This document shows, in pieces, positions 50,276-57,364 of a stretch of 64,000 nucleotides of DNA. The stretch is taken from positions 1-64,000 of the forward strand of contig JAFPVR010000111.1 of the NCBI GenBank assembly GCA_017395245.1, read 5' to 3'. The notes below the pieces were generated by a model, which saw nothing but the letters and a program-made list of their open reading frames with translations, was not told where the DNA came from and ran no database searches. The position numbers and the translations under genes were made by a program. How positions within the stretch are numbered: position 1 is the first letter of the stretch; each line of letters starts with the position of its first letter. Origin of the DNA: Bacteroidales bacterium (GTDB taxonomy: Bacteria; Bacteroidota; Bacteroidia; Bacteroidales; WCHB1-69).

Positions 50276-51681
50276 AGCGTCCCCTGTTTCAGTTTTTCCA
50301 CATATTCATCGACCATCTGCATCGTTTCCGGGATATTGATGCGTTGTGGGCAGTGGTGGACGCATTCGCCGCAGTGGGTGCAGTGGTCGGCTTGGCGCAG
50401 TTTCGGCACGCTGCGGTCATAGCCGATAAGGAAAGCGCGGCGCATCTTCTTGTAGTCGTTCTCGTCCTGCGACTTGGCCAGGTTCCCCTCCTTGATGCAC
50501 TTGTTGTAGTGCGAGAAAATCCCGGGGATGTCAAGGCCGAAGGGGCAGGGCATGCAGTATTGGCACGCGGTGCACGGGATATTTTTCAAGTCGTAGATTT
50601 TCTTGGCGATGTCTTCGAGGAAGTTAAGTTCCTTGTCTGTAAGCGGTTTCAGCGGACAGTGGGTGGCGAGGTTGTCGTCGAGATGGTCCATGTAGGTCAT
50701 GCCGCTGAGGGAGGTGAGCACGTTGGGGAAGGTGCCGCAGAAGCGGAACGACCAAGAGGCTACACTGCGCTCCGGCTCGCGCTCCTTCATCTCCCGAACG
50801 ATGTGGTCGGGCACGTTGGCGAGACGGCCGCCCAACAACGGCTCCATGATGACCACGGGGATGTTCCTCTTGGTCAGCTCTTCATAGAGGTACTCGGCAT
50901 CGGTGTTGCGCTCGTTGATCTCATTGGCGTAGTGCCAGTCGAGGTAGTTCATCTCGATCTGCACGAAGTCCCACTTGTACTCGTCGTGGCGGGAGAGCAA
51001 GTAGTCGAAAATCCGGATATCGCCGTGGTAGGAGAACCCGAGGTTTCGCACGACGCCTTTCTCGCGCTGCTCAAGCAGGAAGTCGAGGATGCCGTTGTCG
51101 TAGTAGCGTTGGCGAAGCATCTCCATGCCGTCTTCGCCTCCGCCGATGCTGTGCAACAGCATGTAGTCGATGTAGTCGGTCTGCAACTCCTTGAGTGAGT
51201 TGTAGAACATGGCGATGGACTCCTTGCGCGGCCAAGTACCGGATGCAAAGTTCGACAATTTCGTGGCGAGGTAGTAACTGTCGCGTTTGTGTCGCGACAG
51301 GGCGATACCGGTGGAGTGTTCGCTTCGCCCTTGGCAGTAGGCCGGGGAGGTGTCGAAGTAGTTGACGCCGTATTCTATCGCCTTGTCCACCAGTCTGTTA
51401 ACCATCTCCTGGTCGATGGGGGCGGGGGTTTCCCGGCCGGAAGCCCCTTTGGGTGCCTCGTCCTCGATGACGGGCAAGCGCATCATGCCGAAGCCGAGCA
51501 GCGACACCTTGTCGCCGGTGTTGGGGTTCGTGCGGTAAGTCATCTGGCCTTTCTGTGGCTGGATGGTGCCTTTGGGGTCGAGGTCGCCGCCGCCGTTCTG
51601 GCATCCGACCATCGTCGCGGCGGTAACGGCCGTGCCGGCGCCGAGGAGTTTGAGGAAGTCTCTGCGTGATATGTCTTTCAT
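50272..51681 (-). CDS. Tat-exported aldo/keto reductase with two 4Fe-4S clusters
   Basis: A 469-aa protein. It begins with a twin-arginine signal SRRDFLKLLGAGTAVTAATMVGC that also has a lipobox-like Cys. Residues 60-360 are an aldo/keto reductase barrel (LLGFGMMRLPVIEDE; YGVNYFDTSPAYCQGRSEHSTGIAL with the catalytic Tyr; LATKLSNF with Lys). The C-terminus has two ferredoxin-type motifs (CTACQYCMPCPFGLDIP; CTHCGECVHHCPQRINIP). It probably reduces a substrate using ferredoxin-like electron input. Last gene of a minus-strand set with the NapH/NapG-like fusion and a lipoprotein, which suggests an exported electron-transfer chain; the substrate is unknown. Confidence 0.88.
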   Translation of the reverse strand: MKDISRRDFLKLLGAGTAVTAATMVGCQNGGGDLDPKGTIQPQKGQMTYRTNPNTGDKVSLLGFGMMRLPVIEDEAPKGASGRETPAPIDQEMVNRLVDKAIEYGVNYFDTSPAYCQGRSEHSTGIALSRHKRDSYYLATKLSNFASGTWPRKESIAMFYNSLKELQTDYIDYMLLHSIGGGEDGMEMLRQRYYDNGILDFLLEQREKGVVRNLGFSYHGDIRIFDYLLSRHDEYKWDFVQIEMNYLDWHYANEINERNTDAEYLYEELTKRNIPVVIMEPLLGGRLANVPDHIVREMKEREPERSVASWSFRFCGTFPNVLTSLSGMTYMDHLDDNLATHCPLKPLTDKELNFLEDIAKKIYDLKNIPCTACQYCMPCPFGLDIPGIFSHYNKCIKEGNLAKSQDENDYKKMRRAFLIGYDRSVPKLRQADHCTHCGECVHHCPQRINIPETMQMVDEYVEKLKQGTL

Positions 51682-51708
51682 ATTGGATTGATTTTCGGGT
51701 TAAGGTCA

Positions 51709-51810
51709 TAGGGCTCACTTCGTTCACCCTAGGTTAACATAGGTCGGGCTTTCGAATCCTAGGGCTCACTTTGTTCACCCTAGGTTAACATAGGTCGGGC
51801 TTTCAGCCCT
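51709..51810. repeat. 51-bp direct repeat, two copies
   Basis: The unit TAGGGCTCACTT(C/T)GTTCA-CCCTA-GGTTAACATAGG-TCGGGCTTTC occurs at 51709-51759 and 51760-51810. Each has TAGGG/CCCTA inverted ends. It fills part of the 268-bp gap between the aldo/keto reductase and the ferredoxin gene. This looks like a dispersed Bacteroidales intergenic repeat. No gene lies in 51682-51949. Confidence 0.75.
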
Positions 51811-51949
51811 TTTTGGAAGTTATTGCAGGTAGTTGTGGGATTCGTTAATAACTGTGTTTTCGTTCTATTCTTTTGTCGACTTATCGTTTTGTCGTCCTGT
51901 CATTAATAAATTTGCCTAATCTGCCCAATTCGCCGATTGTATTCGCCGA

Positions 51950-53494
51950 CTATATTAGCCGCTGTTGCTCGAGGCCTTCGATGTAGATGGCGGAGGCGGG
52001 GCGGGCTGGGCAGACGTACTCGCAGGCGCCGCAGCCGATGCACTTGCTCTCGTTGATGGCGGGGATGAGCAGTTTGCCGGTTTCGTCGCCCTGCAGCGGC
52101 ACCATTTCGATGGCGTCGGCGGGGCAGTGGCGGGCGCAGTTGCCGCAGGGGATGCCGTTGGCCGTCACGATACAGTTCTTGGGGACCCACACGGCGCGGC
52201 CTTTCGCGATGGAGGTCTTCTCCTCCTTGGTGATCTTGGCGATGGCATCGGCGGGGCAGACGTCGCTGCAGGCAGTGCACTCGGGACGGCACCAGCCGCG
52301 CTCGTACGACATCTCCGGCTGCATCAGGTGCATCAGGTCGGTGGAGGGGCGCAGCACATCGTTCGGACACTGCGATACGCAGAGCTGACAGCCTGTGCAG
52401 CGCGTGCGGAAACGGTTGAGAGAGCCTGCGCCGGCTGGCACGATGGGCGTTTTGCGCTCGGGGATAACCTTGTCTTTGATGGCCGCCAAACCGCCGTCCA
52501 CCTTCTTCTTCTCTTGGGCGAAGGCGGCGGTACCAAGAACCACGGCGGAACCGACCAAAAAGGCACGTTTGGAGGTGTCTACGGTTTCGGTGTTGTCCGT
52601 TTCATTGTCGTTTTCGTCCGTTTGTAGAGACGTTGCGCGCAACGTCTCTACAGGGGCGGGTTTCGCCGTGGCGTGTTTGTATTCAATCGCCTCCTTCGGG
52701 CACACGGCCATGCAGTTGCCGCAGGTCACGCACCGCGAATAATCCACGAAGCCGTTCTTGCCGTCGATGCAGGAGGCTTTGCAATTCTTCGTGCAGAGTC
52801 CGCATTGCACGCATTTCTCTTCGTTGATGTGCATCTTGAACCAAGAGAACCGACTGAAAAAGCTCAGGAAGGTGCCCACGGGACAGATGTTGTTGCAGTA
52901 GGTGCGGCCGTTGCGCCACGCGAGGATGACCACAACTACAAACGTAACCGCTGCGATGATGAACGTCGGCAGGCTCCGCATCCAGACCTCCTTCGTGTAG
53001 AAGGCGTAGCTGTTGAAATGTTCGCTGATGGTGGCGAGACCGTTGTTGATCCACTGCCAGACCGGTGAGAAAAGGTTTTGAACGATACGACCGTAAGCGG
53101 AGTAAGGGGCCAGCAGTGCAACCAAAGAGTTGACTCCGGCGATGAGTGCCACAATGAGTACCCCTAACATGGTGTAACGCAGGATGTTGTGCGCTTTCGA
53201 ATAGGTGTATCGGCTCTTCTTCGCCCAGTTATGGACGTGCGCCACCCCGTCCTGGAACACGCCGAGCGGACAGATAACGGAGCAGTAAATACGCCCGAAC
53301 AACAGGGTGATAATCAGCAAGATGGCGATGACGATGAAGTTGAGGGCCAGCACTGCGGGCAAGAACTGCGCCTTGGCCATCCAGCCGAGAAACTTATGCA
53401 GTGTGCCCGAAAAGTCGAGGAACATCAGCGTGATGCCGAGGAAGAAGAGGGCCGCGAGCACCCGCCGGATACGTTGTAATGTCTTTTTGTGCAT
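51950..53494 (-). CDS. NapH/NapG-like fusion: membrane and periplasmic polyferredoxin
   Basis: A 514-aa protein. Residues 1-290 are NapH-like: about four membrane helices, the Fer4_5 cysteine motifs CSVICPLG and CNNICPVG, then two 4Fe-4S motifs (CVQCGLCTKNCKASC; CVTCGNCMAVCPKEA). A polar linker (about 290-325) leads to a second translocation-type segment KRAFLVGSAVVLGTAAFAQ and a NapG/MauM-like domain with four more clusters (CTGCQLCVSQCP, CTACSDVCP, CGNCARHCP, CIGCGACEYVCP). It would carry electrons across the membrane to exported partners such as the downstream aldo/keto reductase. The linker residues VETLRATSLQ are encoded by an inserted 28-nt palindrome. Confidence 0.9.
   Translation of the reverse strand: MHKKTLQRIRRVLAALFFLGITLMFLDFSGTLHKFLGWMAKAQFLPAVLALNFIVIAILLIITLLFGRIYCSVICPLGVFQDGVAHVHNWAKKSRYTYSKAHNILRYTMLGVLIVALIAGVNSLVALLAPYSAYGRIVQNLFSPVWQWINNGLATISEHFNSYAFYTKEVWMRSLPTFIIAAVTFVVVVILAWRNGRTYCNNICPVGTFLSFFSRFSWFKMHINEEKCVQCGLCTKNCKASCIDGKNGFVDYSRCVTCGNCMAVCPKEAIEYKHATAKPAPVETLRATSLQTDENDNETDNTETVDTSKRAFLVGSAVVLGTAAFAQEKKKVDGGLAAIKDKVIPERKTPIVPAGAGSLNRFRTRCTGCQLCVSQCPNDVLRPSTDLMHLMQPEMSYERGWCRPECTACSDVCPADAIAKITKEEKTSIAKGRAVWVPKNCIVTANGIPCGNCARHCPADAIEMVPLQGDETGKLLIPAINESKCIGCGACEYVCPARPASAIYIEGLEQQRLI
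52624..52651. repeat. 28-nt palindrome inside a coding region, core TTGCGCGCAA
   Basis: A perfect palindrome with the constant arms, inside the NapH/NapG-like gene. It is read through in frame as VETLRATSLQ in the linker between the two halves. The only copy of the family here that lies fully within a gene. Confidence 0.9.
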
Positions 53495-53531
53495 ATAAGG
53501 GGATTAGGGGTTAATGTCCAAGGGTTATGGA

Positions 53532-54347
53532 TTATTCTTTCGAGGTTTTGGCGAGGCCGGCGATGGTTACGTGGAAGGCTCCATCGCTGTTGATATCCAC
53601 CTGGGCGACAACGGGGGGCATGTCGTCGTAGTGGAGCACCTTGCCGGTCACGAAGTTCACACCGGGAGTGGCGTTCACGAAAAGTTGGTCGCCGTTGAGG
53701 TCGTAGGAGATCTGCTCTCCGAGCCAGACGGCATCCTCGTCAAAGCCGCCCATATCCGTCACGGTGTTGGTGACAGTGCCCAACAGGACCTCGCCAGTGT
53801 AGAGGGAGATTTCCTCGCCTTTGATGGTGTATTGCAGCTCTCGGCAGAGTGCCTGCTGCATCTCGTAGGGGTCGATGGTGGCGACAATTTGGGCGGGACC
53901 TTCGCCGTTGAACCCGATCTTGTAGAACCGTTCCACGTGGGTGCCCGTGCCTTCGATGGAGACGCCGGTGAGCCAAAGCTCACCCGTGGCTGCGTTGTAG
54001 CGGGCGGCCGGGGTGTTTCCGTGGCGGATGTTGGCGAGGATGGTGGCGCGGCCGTCCTTGGCTACCACAATGCCGAAACCTTCGGAGGAGGTGGCCGTGT
54101 CGCAGCTCACCAGACTCCACACGTGGACATTGTTGACCGTGTCGTTCAGAATCAGTTCGAAATTCCGGTCAATGACGTGGCGGTCCAGCGTCGCGTTGAC
54201 GATTTCGGGGGCGGCACCCTCCCTGACGGCCTCTTCTATGACGCCTTTTACGGGTTTCGTTTCGGGTTTCTTGTCTTTGCAGGAAACGGCAACCACAGCG
54301 ACCAAGATGGCCAGCGCGGCAATGTAAAGGATTCTGAAAAGTTTCAT
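53532..54347 (-). CDS. Lipoprotein of unknown function
   Basis: A 271-aa lipoprotein (signal LYIAALAILVAVVAVSC, lipobox AVSC). The mature part is beta-rich with no recognisable domain (FELILNDTVNNVHVWSLVSCD; GTHVERFYKIGFNGEGPAQIVATID; VAQVDINSDGAFHVTIAGL). ATG 54347 is used; ATG 54353 is an alternative, and further upstream starts precede the -7 element at 54411-54418. It is 37 bp before the NapH/NapG-like gene and probably the first gene of that operon, so it may be the exported electron acceptor's accessory protein. That is inference. Confidence 0.7.
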   Translation of the reverse strand: MKLFRILYIAALAILVAVVAVSCKDKKPETKPVKGVIEEAVREGAAPEIVNATLDRHVIDRNFELILNDTVNNVHVWSLVSCDTATSSEGFGIVVAKDGRATILANIRHGNTPAARYNAATGELWLTGVSIEGTGTHVERFYKIGFNGEGPAQIVATIDPYEMQQALCRELQYTIKGEEISLYTGEVLLGTVTNTVTDMGGFDEDAVWLGEQISYDLNGDQLFVNATPGVNFVTGKVLHYDDMPPVVAQVDINSDGAFHVTIAGLAKTSKE

Positions 54348-54410
54348 ATTCATTTTGATAGTGAAAACTACATTAGATTCCCGTTCAAGAAGGGAATGAA
54401 TTTTAAGCGG

Positions 54411-54418
54411 CAAAAATA
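54411..54418 (-). promoter_or_regulatory. -7 promoter element of the lipoprotein operon
   Basis: TATTTTTG on the minus strand, 63 bp before the ATG at 54347. Confidence 0.6.
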
Positions 54419-54491
54419 CATAAAATCACAATAGATCCGCACTGTTTCACAAAAAAATAATGGGCGAGGCTGTTTTTCGGCTTGCTTTTTT

Positions 54492-54524
54492 TTTGACAAG
54501 GGTACCGTAAAAATAATATCTTTG
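54492..54524 (+). promoter_or_regulatory. Promoter of the VOC/HdrC-like pair
   Basis: TTTG (54492-54495), 21-bp spacer, TATCTTTG (54517-54524), 19 bp before the ATG at 54544. Confidence 0.65.
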
Positions 54525-54543
54525 CCGTTTAAATTCTGTTAAT

Positions 54544-55617
54544 ATGGAAAATTTTCAACTTGTTGGTATTCAACAGATTGGTATAGGAACGGGAGATATG
54601 GTCGCTTCGTGGAAGTGGTATGCCGACATGTTCCAGATGAATGTCAGGATACTGGAGGATGATACGGTGGCCGAGCGCATGCTTCCCTACACGGACGAGA
54701 AACCAGAAAAACGGCACGCCTGCATCGCGGCCAACCTGCAAGGCGGCGGCGGCTTCGAAATATGGCAATATTCCGAACGAAAACCCTTGCCCATCGATTT
54801 TGACGTGCAGATCGGCGATCTCGGCATCTTCTGTGCCAAAATCAAAACCCATGATGTTGCGGCTTACCATGCCGAGTTGGCCTCCAAATACAAAAACATT
54901 TCACAAATACAGACCGAACCGAACGGGATGCCCACGTTCTATGTTCTTGATCCCAACGGCAATCTCTTCCAGGTGGTGGAGAACAAGTATGTCTTCATTG
55001 ACGAGGATCGTTATTCTGGCGGTGTCGTCGGTGCGATGATTGGCGTTTCCGATATCGAGAAGGCGCTGGTGGTCTATCGTGACATCCTCGGTTACGATAC
55101 GGTGGTTTATGACAAGAACGGTGCCTTCAGCGACTGGCAGACGTTGCGCGGCGGCACCCAGCGTTATCGCCGTGTGCTCCTCACCCGCTCGCAGCCTTTC
55201 GCCGGACCGTTCACGAATCTTTACGGCGAGAGCGTCATAGAGCTGGTGCAGGCCTTGGAGCGCGAACCCCGCAAAATCTACGAGAAACCGCGCCAGTGGG
55301 GCGATCCTGGATTCATCCAGATTTGCTTCGACGTAGTGAATATGCGCGCTTTGGAGAAACATTGTGCGGCACATGGACACCCCTTCACGGTGGACAGCTG
55401 TCCCGGCGGTGAGGATTTCGACATGGGACTTGCCTCCGGCCACTTCACCTATATCGAGGATCCCGACGGCACGCTCATCGAATTTGTGGAGGTCCACCGT
55501 ATCCCCATCAGCAATAAATTCAACATCGGCATAAACCTCATGAAGCGCGACCGGTCTAAACCGCTGCCGAACTTCTTCTTCCGCTTGATGAAACTTAACC
55601 GTGTGAAATTCGACTGA
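54544..55617 (+). CDS. VOC-family protein with two glyoxalase-fold modules
   Basis: A 357-aa cytosolic protein built of two vicinal-oxygen-chelate modules, residues about 5-150 (VGIQQIGIGTGDMVASWKWYADMFQM ... FYVLDPNGNLFQVVEN) and 160-330 (GAMIGVSDIEKALVVYRDILGYDTVVYD ... FTYIEDPDGTLIEFVEVHRI). Metal ligand positions (the second module's terminal Glu in LIEFVE) are present, but in the first module some are replaced by Gln. Such proteins are dioxygenases, lyases or isomerases; the substrate is unknown. It is 1 bp before the HdrC-like gene and surely co-transcribed with it. Confidence 0.85.
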   Translation: MENFQLVGIQQIGIGTGDMVASWKWYADMFQMNVRILEDDTVAERMLPYTDEKPEKRHACIAANLQGGGGFEIWQYSERKPLPIDFDVQIGDLGIFCAKIKTHDVAAYHAELASKYKNISQIQTEPNGMPTFYVLDPNGNLFQVVENKYVFIDEDRYSGGVVGAMIGVSDIEKALVVYRDILGYDTVVYDKNGAFSDWQTLRGGTQRYRRVLLTRSQPFAGPFTNLYGESVIELVQALEREPRKIYEKPRQWGDPGFIQICFDVVNMRALEKHCAAHGHPFTVDSCPGGEDFDMGLASGHFTYIEDPDGTLIEFVEVHRIPISNKFNIGINLMKRDRSKPLPNFFFRLMKLNRVKFD

Positions 55618-55618
55618 T

Positions 55619-56218
55619 ATGGGAAACCTTACCGACTTGATTAGGAAGGACTTACGTTATGAGGAGGCCTTGCATGCCTGCATGAACTGCGGCATGTGCA
55701 CGGCTGTTTGCCCCGCCGCCGAGTTCTACGACTATGACCCGCGCCGTATCTGTGACCTGGTGCAGCGCAACGACGAGGCCACTATTGAGGAACTCCTTCG
55801 TTCCGAAACTATCTGGTACTGTGGGCAGTGCATGTCGTGCAAACCCCGCTGCCCGCGCGGCAATGCCCCCGGCGAGGTCATCAACGTATTGCGCAAGGTC
55901 TCGCAGGAAACCGGCTACTTCCGCGAGAGCGAGATGGGTCGCCAGCAGACTGAGCTGATGAACGGGATTGCCCAGAATATTCTCGATATCGGCTACTGCG
56001 TGCACCCCGACCGCGTGGATCCTGATCGCCATATAGAGCAAGGCCCCGTGTGGCGCTGGTATATCGACAACATCGAAGAGGTTGCCCCGAAGCTCGGCGC
56101 GAACTACCACGGTTCCGGCCCCGGAGCCCTCCGCACCATCCCCCACGAGGACATGGACGAAGTGCACAAGATCTTCGAGGTCACGGGAGGGTTTGAACTG
56201 AGGGAGAAGGTGAAGTGA
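55619..56218 (+). CDS. HdrC-like ferredoxin (heterodisulfide reductase subunit C type)
   Basis: A 199-aa protein with two 4Fe-4S motifs, CMNCGMCTAVCP (near residue 21) and CGQCMSCKPRCPRG (near residue 68), spaced as in HdrC/GlpC-type subunits, followed by a helical C-terminus. HdrC normally works with the cysteine-rich HdrB; no HdrB or HdrA gene lies beside it here. The partner is instead a VOC protein that ends 1 bp before it. Whether it uses a distant HdrB or has another electron acceptor cannot be told. Confidence 0.85.
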   Translation: MGNLTDLIRKDLRYEEALHACMNCGMCTAVCPAAEFYDYDPRRICDLVQRNDEATIEELLRSETIWYCGQCMSCKPRCPRGNAPGEVINVLRKVSQETGYFRESEMGRQQTELMNGIAQNILDIGYCVHPDRVDPDRHIEQGPVWRWYIDNIEEVAPKLGANYHGSGPGALRTIPHEDMDEVHKIFEVTGGFELREKVK

Positions 56219-56256
56219 GTTAGCAGTTACGCGGACTTGAGACATAGGACCTGAAT

Positions 56257-56318
56257 GTAGAGACGCAAAATTTTGCGTCTCTACTGAAACCTGAAACCTG
56301 AATCTTGAATCTTGAAAC
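56257..56318. repeat. 28-nt palindrome (core CAAAATTTTG) fused to a heptamer array
   Basis: 56257-56284 is a perfect palindrome with the constant arms. Its last base is the first base of a five-unit array: CTGAAAC, CTGAAAC, CTGAATC, TTGAATC, TTGAAAC (56284-56318). This is the same word as at 50213, in the opposite orientation. The next gene starts at 56330. Confidence 0.8.
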
Positions 56319-56329
56319 CTATAATTAGA

Positions 56330-57364
56330 ATGAATCGAATACTGACATTAATCCTGATAACCCTTTTCCTGCCGGTCGTGTTGTTTGCGCAGGATCGCAT
56401 CAACGTCACCGACAAGAACGGTAAGAAGCAAGGGCCGTGGAAGAAGATGGAGAACGGTAAAGTACTGTACGAGGGACAGTTCAAGGACGATGTGCCCTAC
56501 GGGACGTTCAAATACTACCACACGAACGGAAAGCTCAAGAGCGAGACCGAATTCGTTCAGGGCGTACACAAGGTGCGTACCGTCATGTATCACGAGAACG
56601 GCCACAAGGCCTCCGAGGGCGCCTACATCGACCAGCAGAAGGACGGCGAATGGCGCTACTACTCCAACAGTGACACGCTCATCAAAATCGAGAACTATAA
56701 GGTGGGGAAACGCGACGGTTTGTGGAAGACGTATTCCACGTCAGGGGTTCTGTTGGAAGAGTGCAACTACTTGAACGACAAACGGAACGGTGTCTACAGA
56801 ACCTACTATCTCAATGGCAATGTCAGTCTGGAGGAGAACTACGTGGCGGGCAAGACCAACGGGTTGAGCACCTCGTACTATCCGAACAAGAACGTCTCCA
56901 TGACGGGCAACCACCATAACGGGGTGCGCGACGGCGAGTGGAACACCTACGATGCGAACGGCAAAATCCGCAACACGACGCTCTATAAAAACCAAAGGAT
57001 AGAGAAAACCTATATGTACATCTATATAAAAGGAGTGGGGCAGAAGTTAAACCAGGACATGGTGGCCTATTTTGTGAAGAATCGCGACAAGATGACCGTG
57101 GTGATGAAGAACGGTAACAAGCTCACCAATGACGAGAGCATGGATGAGATGGAGCGTTGGCTCGACCCGACGGTCTTCGTGAGGGTGAACCCGCGCTACA
57201 TCGTCGCGATTGACGCCATCGTGAGTTACAAATCTGTGCCCGAGGACGAAAACGATGCCATCACCCTCAAGATAAATCCCGCGCCTGACGAGGAAATCTA
57301 CGCCGAGGGCAACGATGCCAAACTCCTTAAGGCCATTCTCAGTGCGGAAATACCGAAGGAATGA
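56330..57364 (+). CDS. YwqK/MORN-repeat exported protein with a LytTR-like C-terminal domain
   Basis: A 344-aa protein with a signal peptide (ILITLFLPVVLFAQ). Residues about 22-225 hold eight to nine MORN_2/YwqK repeats (GKKQGPWKKMENGKVLYEGQ; DDVPYGTFKYYHTNGKLKSE; GVRDGEWNTYDANGK). The C-terminal 115 residues resemble a LytTR domain: TVVMKNGNKLTNDESMDEMERWLDPTVFVRVNPRYIVAIDAIVSYK, matching the LytTR pattern of a short strand, a helix and FVRVHRSYIVN. LytTR normally binds DNA in the cytoplasm, so its presence after a signal peptide is odd. MATE overlaps the stop by 4 bp (ATGA). Databases may label the repeats as a YwqK antitoxin, which is not supported here. Confidence 0.72.
   Translation: MNRILTLILITLFLPVVLFAQDRINVTDKNGKKQGPWKKMENGKVLYEGQFKDDVPYGTFKYYHTNGKLKSETEFVQGVHKVRTVMYHENGHKASEGAYIDQQKDGEWRYYSNSDTLIKIENYKVGKRDGLWKTYSTSGVLLEECNYLNDKRNGVYRTYYLNGNVSLEENYVAGKTNGLSTSYYPNKNVSMTGNHHNGVRDGEWNTYDANGKIRNTTLYKNQRIEKTYMYIYIKGVGQKLNQDMVAYFVKNRDKMTVVMKNGNKLTNDESMDEMERWLDPTVFVRVNPRYIVAIDAIVSYKSVPEDENDAITLKINPAPDEEIYAEGNDAKLLKAILSAEIPKE

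Noticed and set aside
51752-51770. T-loop-like word TTCGAATCC suggesting a tRNA
   Set aside because: No acceptor, D or anticodon arms can be formed around it; it belongs to the 51-bp direct repeat.
53514-54434. 306-codon plus-strand frame antisense to the lipoprotein gene
   Set aside because: The minus strand has a lipoprotein signal and a promoter; the plus frame has neither.
56330-57000. Annotation as a toxin-antitoxin (YwqK antitoxin) protein
   Set aside because: The similarity is only to the MORN-type repeats; the protein is exported, and no toxin gene is adjacent.
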